A stretch of DNA of 64,000 bases from the NCBI GenBank assembly GCA_022826925.1, contig JAJDTX010000176.1, forward strand, positions 32,362 through 96,361. The letters run 5' to 3'. Under the pieces are notes generated by a model. It saw only the letters and a list, made by a program, of their open reading frames with translations. It did no database searches and was not told the DNA's origin. Both the position numbers and the translations under genes were made by a program. Shown here one piece after another: positions 25,668-34,556 of the stretch. The DNA comes from Bryobacterales bacterium (lineage in GTDB: Bacteria > Acidobacteriota > Terriglobia > Bryobacterales > UBA6623). The stretch's first letter is position 1. The number at the start of each line of letters is the position of its first letter.

Positions 25668-25937
25668 GAAGCAAATCAAGTTACCTCTCACAAATGGGAC
25701 GAAATGAGATGCAACGCCGCTCGTCTCTCACCCGTGAGAAGCAAATCTAGTTGTCTCTCACGATTCAGGTAATATGAGATGTAATCTGGATTGTCTCCCG
25801 CCCGCGGGGCGCAATCCCCACAGTCTCTCACGTGGGCGCCTAAATGAGATACAGCATCGTTAGTTTCTCAACTGTGAGAAGCAAATCCCTTGGTTTATCA
25901 CTAATCAGCCAATATGAGACACTATTTAGATGAAGGG
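25668..25937. repeat. Array of four 70-bp repeats upstream of fic-2
   Basis: Four units start at 25668, 25738, 25808 and 25878, exactly 70 bp apart. Units 1, 2 and 4 begin GAAGCAAATC; unit 3 begins GGCGCAATC. They continue with a (T/C)CTCTCAC box (TTATCAC in unit 4), then AATGAGAT or ATATGAGA. Units 1-3 end with another TCTC(A/C)C-type box. At the unit 1/2 junction the boxes make the perfect dyad TCTCAC-CC-GTGAGA, and at the unit 3/4 junction TTCTCA-ACTG-TGAGAA. The fourth unit is incomplete. The array lies between divergent erpA and fic-2 and its architecture parallels the array upstream of fic-1. The ~250 bp between the array and fic-2 show no gene. Confidence 0.85.
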
Positions 25938-26186
25938 ACGCAACCGCTTGACGATCATCTGCAGCAACGGAACAACCAATACAACGATTCGGTGGCGTCA
26001 CCGGCGGGATACCTTGACAGAAGCGGTAAGGCCGAAGGAGCCACAGCGCAACTGTTCATCAGGTCTAGCTCCGGGCCTTCACATAGCAGGAGGGCTTCAC
26101 CTACCTGGCCAACAGCATGGTGGCTCTGGATTAGGATGCTGGCGAGGCAAGGCAAGTTCGGACCTCAACACGAAAGCGGATAGAAC

Positions 26187-27290
26187 ATGAAGCCTGTCCA
26201 ATACCATCAAGGGCGGTTCCCGCCTGAAGATCAGCTCGACTGGCAAAGACTGCTTCCACTTATCGGACCGGCGACGAGTGCGCTGGCTCGATACGACGGG
26301 ATGCTCGCGTCCATGCCGAACCGAAGTGTGCTGTTGGCACCCCTGAGCACCCGCGAAGCAGTGCTCTCGTCGCGTATTGAGGGGATCCAAGCGACCATGA
26401 GCGAGGTACTGGGCTTTGAGGCAGGAGATCGTGCCGCTTCCCCGCAGCGTCTCAGCGACATCCACGAGATCATCAACTTTCGCAGAGCTGTACGACTTGC
26501 ACAGGAGATGTTGGAGGATCTTCCGCTTTCGGGTCAAGTCATTCGTGCGGCGCACGAGACACTGCTCTCGGGAATCCGGGGAGACAACGAAGGTCCAGGC
26601 CAGTACCGGCGTATCCCGAACTGGATTGGCCCTCCGGGATGCACGATCGAGGAAGCCAAGTACGTTCCCATCAGACCGGAAGGGCTTGATGACGCCATGA
26701 GTAGATGGGAACGCTATATCCACGAAGACAAACCTGACTTGCTCGTGCAGGCCGCGAACCTACATGCCGAATTCGAAGCCTTGCATCCGTTTCTGGACGG
26801 AAACGGCCGCGTAGGGCGCATGCTGATACCGCTGGGCCTGTGGCAGCGAGGCTGCATCCAATTCCCAATGTTCTATATCAGCGCCTACTTCGAGGCCAAC
26901 CGATATGCCTACTACGAGAGGCTGCTCGCTGTATCCCGCGACAATGACTGGACCGGCTGGTGCATGTTCTTCCTCAAGGCTGTACAGAACCAAGCCAACG
27001 ATAACTTAACAAGAACCCAATGCATTCTTGATCTCCACGAGAAGATGAAGCATCGGATAGACGCCGCTACAAGGTCCCGCCATGCGATTCGCACGCTGGA
27101 TTGGATCTTCCAACAGCCGGTCTTCTCCAGCACGAACTTCGTGGAGCGAACGGGCATACCGGTACCATCCGCTCACCGCATCCTAGGAAGCTTGCGAAAG
27201 CATGGCATTTTGGAAAACATCTCGCCTGCGAGTGGCAGCCGACCAGCCGTTTTCTCGTTCCCAAGACTCTTGGAAATCGTAGATGCGTAG
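26187..27290 (+). CDS. Fic-family AMP-transferase with C-terminal winged HTH (Fic-2)
   Basis: This 367-residue Fic enzyme has a complete motif H200-PFLDGNGRVG-R211 and an N-terminal inhibitory motif S61-SRI-E65-G66 within STREAVLSSRIEGIQAT. That segment is typical of class II Fic proteins of the DUF4172/Fic_N type. PNWIGPPGCTIEEAKYVP is the flap region that holds the target. The C-terminus has a winged helix (NFVERTGIPVPSAHRILGSL, ~315-335). The start is the ATG at 26187. Upstream lies an array of four 70-bp repeats with TCTCAC/GTGAGA half-sites, different from those of fic-1 but similarly organised. The protein is only distantly similar to Fic-1, so this is not a recent duplication. Confidence 0.88.
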   Translation: MKPVQYHQGRFPPEDQLDWQRLLPLIGPATSALARYDGMLASMPNRSVLLAPLSTREAVLSSRIEGIQATMSEVLGFEAGDRAASPQRLSDIHEIINFRRAVRLAQEMLEDLPLSGQVIRAAHETLLSGIRGDNEGPGQYRRIPNWIGPPGCTIEEAKYVPIRPEGLDDAMSRWERYIHEDKPDLLVQAANLHAEFEALHPFLDGNGRVGRMLIPLGLWQRGCIQFPMFYISAYFEANRYAYYERLLAVSRDNDWTGWCMFFLKAVQNQANDNLTRTQCILDLHEKMKHRIDAATRSRHAIRTLDWIFQQPVFSSTNFVERTGIPVPSAHRILGSLRKHGILENISPASGSRPAVFSFPRLLEIVDA

Positions 27291-27482
27291 TGGCTTGCGG
27301 TGACGCAGGCTAAGACTTACACCGGATCGATGAGGTTGATCTTATTGCTGAGTATCAACCGGCGTTGCAGCGAGCATCTGTGATTGAGCTAGTACTTGGA
27401 GGGCGTGTGTCAGGCTGTAGGCCAGAATCGTTCGCGTGCTTTCCAGGCGATCACCCCCTCGGCGAAGGCGCTGCCCGGACTC

Positions 27483-29762
27483 TTAATCCTTTCGAAGTCG
27501 AAACGCCACTAGCCGCGCGGGTTCGGCCGCCCCTCCGACACCGATAACGATGTATTGTTGACCATCGGCCATGTAGGTTATCGGCGCGGCATTGTGATGC
27601 CGGCCGGGAAGCTCGTGCTCCCAGAGGGTCTTCCCGGAAGCCTTGTCGTACGCCCGCAGGTAGGCCGGCTCGCCCGCATGGCCGCGGTCGCCCACGAATA
27701 GCAGCGTGCGAGTGACCAACGTGCCTGCGGCGTTCGGGTTGCCTAGCGGAGGGAGATCAAGGTCCTTGAGCAGCGGATGCTGGCGCGGGCCATTTCCGTG
27801 AGGCGTCTGCCAGGCGATCTCTCCTCGATTCATGTCGTACGCCGTCAAGGTTCCGTAGGGCGGCTTGACGATCTGCAGGCCATCCACAGCCGCTCTGTAG
27901 AACTTGTGCTCGTTGTCGTAGCCGCGAACGTCGGGGTCGTCGACCGGCTGCATCCCGACGACTATGTACTGCCGGCGCGAGGACAGGTAGAGATAACCGG
28001 TTTCAGGGTCGAATCCGCTACCGCCCCAATTTGCGCCGCCACCCCAGCCCGGTACTTGAATCGTGCCTTGTCGGGATGGAGGCTCATACAGCGGCCCGAG
28101 GCGATACGGCTTGGCCGCCTCAAGGGCAAGCGCCTTGATCTTCGGCGTGAAGTCGATCAAGTCGTCCTCACTGACGCCTTGCATCTCAAATGGTGGCGGC
28201 TTGACGGGAAACGGCTGGGTCTTCGCCGCCGTCTCGATCTCGCTCGGGGGCACCGGCCGCTCTTCGATGGGCCAGACCGGCTCTCCAGTTCGCCGGTCGA
28301 ACACGAACACGAAGCCTGTCTTGGTGACTTGTGCGAGTGCAGGGATGGACTTGCCGCCCACAGTGATGTCGATGAGGCTGGGAGCCGCCGGCAGATCCCA
28401 GTCCCAGATGTCGTGACGGATCGTCTGGAAGTGCCAAACCCGCTCGCCGGTCTTGGCGTTGAGGCAGACGATGCTGTTCGAGAACAGGTTGTCGCCGGGC
28501 CGGAACTCTCCCGCGAAATTGAATGTAGGGCCGGTTACCGGGAGATAGACGAGGCCCCGCTCCTCGTCCGCGCTCATCATGGACCAGACGTTGGTGTTAC
28601 CCATCCATTTCCACGAGTCTCCCTCCCAGGTGTCGTTGCCGAACTCCCCTTCTTGCGGGATGGTGTGGAATGTCCACAAGCGCTTGCCCGTGCGGATGTC
28701 GTAGCCGCGGACATCACCGACCGGCCAATTCTCTTTCCAGTTCGGGCCGCCGCTGCGTGCGCTCTTTCCGGGCGGGCCGTCTGCGATCTGATTTCCGACC
28801 ACAGCCACGTCGCCAATGATGGTCGGCGGAGCACTGCAATTGATCAGCGAGCGGATCAGAGGACGCCGCGAGCCGACAGTCAGGTCGGTGCGACCGTTGT
28901 CGCCGAAGCTCTGGATGGGTTCTCCGGTCGCCGGGTCTAGCGCGACCAGGTAGCTGTCGCCGGTGCAGAGCAGTATGCGCGCTTCGTCTCCGTCGCTCCA
29001 ATAGCCGAGTCCGCGAGTGGCGAATCCGAAAATCCCAGGACGGCCCCAGGCAGAGGTTCCCGGATCGTGCGTCCATAGGGTCGCACCTGTTGCAGGATCG
29101 ATGGCTGCGACCCCGCTGAAATTTGTGCGGATGAAGAGCTTGCCACCGACCATGAGCGGCGTGGCCTTGAAACCATCTGGAAATCTCGCCCGCTCGGCCC
29201 GGGTGGGCTCGCGGTTCGTCGGGGTCCCTGGCTTGATGTAGTTCGAGTTGTCGAAGGCGTCCCAGGTCCATGCGACTTCCAGATCTGTGACATTCTCTCC
29301 TTGGATCTGATCGAGAGGGGAGTACTTCGACGATGCGACATCGCCCGAGTACTGCGGCCATTCGCCGTCGGCGGTGGTGTACTTGCCCCGAGAGTCGATC
29401 CAGCGCTGCAACGCAGCTTCGTTCTTGACCGGCTCGAAGAAGGGGCCCTGATGGTAGGTTTCCGGGACGTTGCGCGGACCCGTACCGACTCCCTCCGGCC
29501 CCGCCACGGGGCTGATTTCAGCGGCTGACGGCGCCACATAGTCTTCCAGCCAGCTGACGGCGACGGTCTCTTGGCCACTCTCTTGCTTGCGGGCCATGAG
29601 CCAGTGCCCGCGGTCGTTCCACGTGCGCCCGCCGCCGGGCTCGGTGTGGCAAAAGAGGCAGTCCTTGGCACCGAAGGCGATAGCTTCGGCGAAGAATTCC
29701 GGCATTGCCTGAGCCGCGGGGGTCAGGATGAGCAGAATCAAGACTCCGACTAGGGGGCACAT
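27483..29762 (-). CDS. PQQ-dependent quinoprotein dehydrogenase with N-terminal haem c (copy 1)
   Basis: This 759-residue exported protein starts with a Sec signal (ending AQA at ~19) and has a haem c site C35-LF-C38-H39. A propeller of the PQQ alcohol/sugar dehydrogenase type follows, with repeated tryptophan-docking segments such as ATGATLWTHDPGTSAW, GERVWHFQTIRHDIWDWDLP and GEIAWQTPHGNGP. Glucose- or alcohol-like substrates are oxidised by the family and electrons pass to cytochromes. GGGANWGGSGFDPETGYLYL and ITYMADGQQYIVIGVGG near the end are standard. No disulfide cysteine pair of methanol dehydrogenases is obvious. A nearly identical paralogue of the same length lies upstream, separated by an IS remnant. 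Confidence 0.88.
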   Translation of the reverse strand: MCPLVGVLILLILTPAAQAMPEFFAEAIAFGAKDCLFCHTEPGGGRTWNDRGHWLMARKQESGQETVAVSWLEDYVAPSAAEISPVAGPEGVGTGPRNVPETYHQGPFFEPVKNEAALQRWIDSRGKYTTADGEWPQYSGDVASSKYSPLDQIQGENVTDLEVAWTWDAFDNSNYIKPGTPTNREPTRAERARFPDGFKATPLMVGGKLFIRTNFSGVAAIDPATGATLWTHDPGTSAWGRPGIFGFATRGLGYWSDGDEARILLCTGDSYLVALDPATGEPIQSFGDNGRTDLTVGSRRPLIRSLINCSAPPTIIGDVAVVGNQIADGPPGKSARSGGPNWKENWPVGDVRGYDIRTGKRLWTFHTIPQEGEFGNDTWEGDSWKWMGNTNVWSMMSADEERGLVYLPVTGPTFNFAGEFRPGDNLFSNSIVCLNAKTGERVWHFQTIRHDIWDWDLPAAPSLIDITVGGKSIPALAQVTKTGFVFVFDRRTGEPVWPIEERPVPPSEIETAAKTQPFPVKPPPFEMQGVSEDDLIDFTPKIKALALEAAKPYRLGPLYEPPSRQGTIQVPGWGGGANWGGSGFDPETGYLYLSSRRQYIVVGMQPVDDPDVRGYDNEHKFYRAAVDGLQIVKPPYGTLTAYDMNRGEIAWQTPHGNGPRQHPLLKDLDLPPLGNPNAAGTLVTRTLLFVGDRGHAGEPAYLRAYDKASGKTLWEHELPGRHHNAAPITYMADGQQYIVIGVGGAAEPARLVAFRLRKD

Positions 29763-29994
29763 GGTGCTCGCTCAGGCAGTATACCCACAACGTCTTCCAT
29801 AGCGTGCAGCGTAACGCTGTGCTCGCTGGGTTGTTGTCTAAGAGTGCGCTGGCAGTAACCGAGTGCGCTGTCAATCGGGAAGAGGGCGAAGCAACGGAGA
29901 AATGATTCTACAATCGGACTTCTTTCTTGGCATTTGCTCTGCTCTGATCCTCCCCCCGTGAATTGGTCCATGTTGAAGTTAAGGAGGACTATCA

Positions 29995-30273
29995 ATGGCG
30001 AGGAAGCGTTACAAGCCCGAGGAGATCGTCGGCAAGCTGCGGCAGGCGGAGGTTTTGCATGGCCAGGGCATGGCGATGGCGGAGCCGATCCGGCAACTCG
30101 GGATCAGCGAGGTCACGTTCTACCGGTGGCGCAACGAGTACGGCGGGATGAGCGGGCATCAGCTCAGCCGGCTCAAGCAGCTCGAGAAGAAGAACGAGCG
30201 GCTGCGGCGCGCGGTGGCCGACCTGACGCTGGACAAGCAGATCCTGGCGGAGGCGGCCCGGGGAAACTTCTGA
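29995..30273 (+). CDS. IS3-family transposase OrfA
   Basis: This 92-residue protein is the HTH-leucine-zipper subunit of IS3-type transposases. It begins MARKRYKPEEIVGKLRQAEV, has the HTH segment IRQLGISEVTFYRWRNEYGG and the zipper LKQLEKKNERLRRAVADLTL, then DKQILAEAARGN. The start is supported by AAGGAGG just upstream. In IS3 elements OrfA is fused to OrfB by -1 frameshifting; here the orfB frame overlaps the end of orfA in the expected register but is truncated. It is probably non-functional for transposition. Confidence 0.85.
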   Translation: MARKRYKPEEIVGKLRQAEVLHGQGMAMAEPIRQLGISEVTFYRWRNEYGGMSGHQLSRLKQLEKKNERLRRAVADLTLDKQILAEAARGNF

Positions 30274-30434
30274 GCCCCTCCCGGCGGCGCCAGTGCATCG
30301 AGCATTTCCGTAGCGGGCTGGGGATCTCGGAGCGGCGAGCCTGCCGGGTGCTGGGGCAGCACCGCTGCACGCAGCGCCATATCCCTCGCGGCCGTGAGGA
30401 CGACGACCGCCTGGTGGCGGAGATGCTGCCCTGA
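30270..30434 (+). pseudogene. IS3-family OrfB N-terminal fragment
   Basis: The frame reads LSPSRRRQCIEHFRSGLGIS and ERRACRVLGQHRCTQRHIPR, the normal N-terminal HTH of IS3-type OrfB, and then stops at TGA 30432-30434. The whole DDE integrase core is absent. It begins in the -1 frame relative to the end of orfA. Confidence 0.8.
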
Positions 30435-30437
30435 TTC

Positions 30438-32717
30438 CTAAGCTCTTGGAAGCCGAAATGCGACGAGCCGCGCGGGCTCGGCTGCTCCTCCGACGCCGAT
30501 GACAATGTACTGCCTGCCATCGGCCATGTAAGTAATCGGTGCGGCGTTGTGATGACGCCCCGGTAGTTCGTGCTCCCAGAGCGTCTCTCCGGAAGCCTTG
30601 TCGTACGCCCGCAGATAGGCCGACTCGTCCGCATGGCCGCCGTCGCCGACAAATAGCAGAGTGCGGGTCACCAAAGTACCCGCGGCGTTCGGGTTGCCCA
30701 GCGGAGGGAGATCAAGGTCCTTGAGCAGCGGATGCTGGCGCGGACCGTTGCCGTGCGGCGTCTGCCATGCGATCTCTCCCCGATTCATGTCGTACGCCGT
30801 CAAGGTTCCGTATGGCGGCTTTACGATTTGCAAGCCATCCACCGCCACCTGGTAGAACTTGTATTCGTTGTCGTAACCACGAACCTCGGGATCGTCGACA
30901 GGCTGCATCCCGACCACGATGTACTCCCGACGCGAGGACAAGTAGAGATAACCGGTTTCAGGGTCGAATCCGCTACCGCCCCAATTCGCGCCACCGAGCC
31001 AGCCTGGTACTTGGATCGTGCCTTGCCGGGAAGGTGGCTCATACAGCGGTCCGAGGCGATAAGGCTTGGCCGCTTCAAGGGCCAGCGCCTTGATCTTCGG
31101 TGTGAAGTCGATCAAGTCGTCTTCGCTGACGCCTTGCATCTCGAATGGCGGCGGCTTGACTGGGAACGGCTGCGTCTTGGCCGCCGTCTCGATCTCGCTC
31201 GGCGGCACGGGCCGCTCTTCGATCGGCCAGACAGGCTCTCCAGTTCGCCGGTCGAACACGAAGAGGAAGCCAGCCTTGGTGACTTGTGCCAGTGCAGGGA
31301 TGGACTTGCCGTCCACGGTGATGTCGATGAGGCTGGGAGCCGCCGGCAGGTCCCAGTCCCAGATATCGTGATGGATCGTCTGGAAGTGCCAGACCCGCTC
31401 TCCGGTCTTGGCGTTGAGGCAGACGACGCTGTTCGAGAACAGGTTGTCGCCGGGCCGGAAGTCTCCCGCGAAATTGAATGTGGGGCCGGTTACCGGGAGA
31501 TAGACAAGGCCCCGCTTCTCGTCCGCGCTCATCATGGACCAGACGTTGGTGTTACCCATCCATTTCCACGAGTCCCCCTCCCAGGTGTCGTTGCCGAACT
31601 CCCCTTCTTGCGGGATGGTGTGGAACGTCCACAGGCGCTTGCCCGTGCGGATGTCGTAACCGCGGACGTCGCCGACTGGCCAGTTCTCTTTCCAGTTCGG
31701 GCCGCCCCTGCGCGCGTCCTTTCCGGGCGGGCCGTCTTGGATCTGATTTCCGACCACGGCCACGTCGCCAATGATGGTCGGCGGAGCGCTGCAATTGATC
31801 AGCGAGCGAATCAGCGGCCGCCGCGAGCCGACAGTCAGGTCTGTGCGGCCGTTGTCCCCAAAGCTCTGGACGGGCTCTCCGCTCGCCGGGTCTAGAGCCA
31901 CCAGATAGCTATCGCCCGTGCAGAGTAGGATGCGCGCTTGGTCGCCATCGCTCCAGTAGCCGAGTCCGCGAGTGGCGAATCCGAAAATGGCGGGACGGCC
32001 CCAGGCAGTGGTTCCCGGATCGTGCGTCCATAGAGTGGCACCTGTCGCAGGATCGATGGCTGCCACTCCGCTGAAATTCGTGCGGATGAAGAGCTTGCCG
32101 CCGACCATGAGCGGCGTGGCCTTGAAACCATCTGGAACCATCGCCTGCTCGGCCTCGGTGGGCTGGCGGTTCGTCGGGACCCCTGGCTTGATGTACTTCG
32201 AGTTGTCGAAGGCGTCCCAAGTCCATGCAACTTCTAGGTCGGTGACGTTCTCTCCATGGATCTGATCGAGAGGGGAGTATTTCGACGATGCGACATCGCC
32301 CGAGTACTGCGGCCATTCGCCGCCGGCGGTGGTGTACTTGCCTCGAGAGTCGATCCAGCGCTGCAGCGCCGCTTTGTTCTTGACCGGCTCGAAGAACGGG
32401 CCTTGGTGATAGGTCTCTGGGACATTGCGCGGACCCGTGCTGGTCCGTTCTGACTCCGCCACGCGGCTTAGTTCAGTGGCTGACGGCCCGACATAGTCTT
32501 CCAGCCAGCTGACGGCGACGGTCTCTTGACCGCTCTCCTGCTTGCGGGCCATGAGCCAATGCCCGCGGTCGTTCCACGTGCGCCCACCGCCGGGATCGGT
32601 GTGGCAGAACAGGCAGTCCTTGGCGCCGAAGGCGATAGCTTCGGGCAGGAACTCCGGATTCGCCCGAGCCGAGGCGCTCAGGCTTAGCACGATCACGACT
32701 GCGGCCAGTACGTGCAT
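30438..32717 (-). CDS. PQQ-dependent quinoprotein dehydrogenase with N-terminal haem c (copy 2)
   Basis: This 759-residue paralogue of the gene at 27483-29762 has the same length. It is nearly identical through the mature protein but diverges in the signal peptide (MHVLAAVVIVLSLSASARAN) and at scattered positions. The haem site C35-LF-C38-H39 and the PQQ propeller segments are intact (GERVWHFQTIHHDIWDWDLP, GGANWGGSGFDPETGYLYLS). Its stop at 30438 is four bases from the end of the IS3 remnant, so the IS breakpoint lies at its 3' edge. Both copies lack frameshifts and are probably functional, with divergence mainly synonymous by eye. Confidence 0.88.
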   Translation of the reverse strand: MHVLAAVVIVLSLSASARANPEFLPEAIAFGAKDCLFCHTDPGGGRTWNDRGHWLMARKQESGQETVAVSWLEDYVGPSATELSRVAESERTSTGPRNVPETYHQGPFFEPVKNKAALQRWIDSRGKYTTAGGEWPQYSGDVASSKYSPLDQIHGENVTDLEVAWTWDAFDNSKYIKPGVPTNRQPTEAEQAMVPDGFKATPLMVGGKLFIRTNFSGVAAIDPATGATLWTHDPGTTAWGRPAIFGFATRGLGYWSDGDQARILLCTGDSYLVALDPASGEPVQSFGDNGRTDLTVGSRRPLIRSLINCSAPPTIIGDVAVVGNQIQDGPPGKDARRGGPNWKENWPVGDVRGYDIRTGKRLWTFHTIPQEGEFGNDTWEGDSWKWMGNTNVWSMMSADEKRGLVYLPVTGPTFNFAGDFRPGDNLFSNSVVCLNAKTGERVWHFQTIHHDIWDWDLPAAPSLIDITVDGKSIPALAQVTKAGFLFVFDRRTGEPVWPIEERPVPPSEIETAAKTQPFPVKPPPFEMQGVSEDDLIDFTPKIKALALEAAKPYRLGPLYEPPSRQGTIQVPGWLGGANWGGSGFDPETGYLYLSSRREYIVVGMQPVDDPEVRGYDNEYKFYQVAVDGLQIVKPPYGTLTAYDMNRGEIAWQTPHGNGPRQHPLLKDLDLPPLGNPNAAGTLVTRTLLFVGDGGHADESAYLRAYDKASGETLWEHELPGRHHNAAPITYMADGRQYIVIGVGGAAEPARLVAFRLPRA

Positions 32718-32851
32718 GCTGTTCGCTTAGGCAGTATATCTATTGAGCGGGCCTCCGACCAAGATTACGGCAGGCCGCCTTTTTGGGGTTATGGCATAGC
32801 GCTTCGCCGATCGTATCGGCAGTATGTCAGCGGCATTCCGTCAATCTTGCT

Positions 32852-34363
32852 TTACCAGTACTGCGCCCGAATGGCCATTAGCTCCGGGTACTTCTCGTCG
32901 GTGTCGCCAAGTTCCGACTTCAGTCGCAGCAGTTCTTCCTTCAACTTGCCTGCAATTTCCGCATAGTCCGCGTTTCCATAGACGTTCTGCAACTCGTGCG
33001 GATCCTTGCGCAAGTCATACAGCTCCCAACCCGGTTGGGTGTCCGCTGTTCTTGCGCCGGGGGCATCCAATGGAAGCCCGTAGAAGAAGATCAGCTTGTA
33101 GTCCTTTGTCCGCACGCCATAGTGCGCTGGCACGTCATGGTGGGCGTAGTTCATCCAATAGCGGTAGTACGTGGACTGCCGCCAGCCCTCTGGTTGCTCG
33201 CCCTTAAGGATGGGCACTAGGCTGTGGCCCTGCATGAAATCCGGCGGCTTCACGCCAGCCAATTCCAGCAAGGTTGGCGCAAGGTCGGTGTTGTTGACCA
33301 AGGCATCGCTGCGCGAACCGGGTTGGACCGTGCCGGGAAATCGCACTAGCAGTGGAATTCGCAGCGATTCGTCGTACATCCAGCGCTTGTCGATGTAGTC
33401 GTGCTCCCCAAGCATGAATCCCTGGTCAGAAGTGTAGAGAATGACCGTGTTGTCTAGGACACCCTCTTGTTCGAGGTAGGCCAGCAGCCTCGCGACCCCA
33501 TCGTCAACCCCGGTCACCGTGCGCAAGTACTTCTTCAGGTAGCGCTGGTACGAGGTGCGCTTGTACTCCTCTTCGCCGAGATCCGGATCCACGAACATGT
33601 GGTGGCCCATGTTGCGGCGGGTGTTGCGCTTGCCGACGGAAGTTCCCGCTCCGCGCGTCGCCGCAGAGCCGTGGTTCGGCACGCGCCACAGGCTGGGCGG
33701 CTCGGGGATTTCGATGTCGTCGTAGAGGAAATCGTACCGCTCCGCGTTCTCGAAGTTGTCGTGGGGCGCCTTGAAGTGGTGCATCAAGAAGAACGGCCGG
33801 CTCTTGTCGCGTTGCTTGAGCCAATCGATGGATGCTTTGACGATGGCGTCCGTCGAGTGAGTGGAGTCATAGGCGGAGAATCGGCGCAAGTTGTCCGGCC
33901 ATGGTTCGCCGGATTCGCGCATTACGGGGTTGAAGTACGATCCCTGGCCTGGCAAGACGCAGTAGTAATCAAAGGATGGTTCGCGCTTCAGGTGCCACTT
34001 GCCGACCATCGCGGTCTGGTAGCCAGCATCGCGGATTAGGTTGGCCACATATTGGCGGTCGCCTTCAAGGTGCCCGTTCAGCGTGGTGACGCGATTCACG
34101 TGGCTGTACTGTCCGGTTAGGAGCGTTGCGCGGCTGGGCGTGCAGATCGAATTGGTGCAGAACGCGTTCTCGAACAGCATCCCCGAGCTGGCCAGCTTGT
34201 CCAGTTCGGGCGTGGGTTCCAAAGATGCCAGCCGTCCGCCGTAGGCGCCCAACGCTTGTGCGGCGTGATCGTCGGACATCAGGAAGAGGATGTTGGGCTG
34301 CTGGGCCGCTGCAAGTCCGAACGTGCAAAGCGCACAGAGAATCGTTGCAATAAGCTTGCGCAT
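32852..34363 (-). CDS. Secreted sulfatase (type I, formylglycine)
   Basis: This 503-residue arylsulfatase-type hydrolase is exported by a Sec signal (MRKLIATILCALCTFGLAAA). The catalytic signature C74-T-P-S-R78-ATLLTGQ is present, so C74 would be converted to formylglycine by a sulfatase-maturing enzyme not found in the window. Metal ligands D31 and D32 are in NILFLMSDDHAA, and LYTSDQGFMLGEHDYIDKRW carries the second metal-site aspartate. The longer frame from 34396 would bury the signal peptide, so I use the ATG at 34363. Iduronate/choline-type polysaccharide sulfatases are the nearest kinds. Confidence 0.9.
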   Translation of the reverse strand: MRKLIATILCALCTFGLAAAQQPNILFLMSDDHAAQALGAYGGRLASLEPTPELDKLASSGMLFENAFCTNSICTPSRATLLTGQYSHVNRVTTLNGHLEGDRQYVANLIRDAGYQTAMVGKWHLKREPSFDYYCVLPGQGSYFNPVMRESGEPWPDNLRRFSAYDSTHSTDAIVKASIDWLKQRDKSRPFFLMHHFKAPHDNFENAERYDFLYDDIEIPEPPSLWRVPNHGSAATRGAGTSVGKRNTRRNMGHHMFVDPDLGEEEYKRTSYQRYLKKYLRTVTGVDDGVARLLAYLEQEGVLDNTVILYTSDQGFMLGEHDYIDKRWMYDESLRIPLLVRFPGTVQPGSRSDALVNNTDLAPTLLELAGVKPPDFMQGHSLVPILKGEQPEGWRQSTYYRYWMNYAHHDVPAHYGVRTKDYKLIFFYGLPLDAPGARTADTQPGWELYDLRKDPHELQNVYGNADYAEIAGKLKEELLRLKSELGDTDEKYPELMAIRAQYW

Positions 34364-34556
34364 ATTGGCTAAGAGTATAGTTGCGCAGACGGGCACTGCC
34401 GAGTCGCCGAGGTCGTCGCTGTCGCCGAGGACGTGGCGGACCCGGTCAACGCACCAACCGGGAGATATTCGACCGTCCCTCCTCGCTGGAGAATCTAGGC
34501 CAGTGGCGCTCAGAACTGGAATTCGTCACGGGCACTCGCGACGAGACTCATGAGTT

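Larger units (their letters stand above)
29945..30434 (+). mobile_element. IS3-family insertion sequence remnant
   Basis: A possible left end begins TGATCCTCCCCCCGTGAATT at 29945. An intact orfA and only the first ~55 codons of orfB follow, after which the element stops abruptly at the 3' end of the second quinoprotein gene. The right end and the DDE catalytic part are missing, so it cannot move by itself. It lies exactly between the two duplicated quinoprotein genes. Confidence 0.7.

Noticed and set aside
25668..25937. CRISPR or phage attachment repeats
   Set aside because: Units are fully repeated over 70 bp with decaying palindromes, and there is no integrase or cas gene.
28937..29671. 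Long opposite-frame reading frames inside the quinoprotein, ileS and tail genes
   Set aside because: They are shadows typical of GC-rich genes: no motifs, R/G/P-rich composition, and the true frames are clearly identified.
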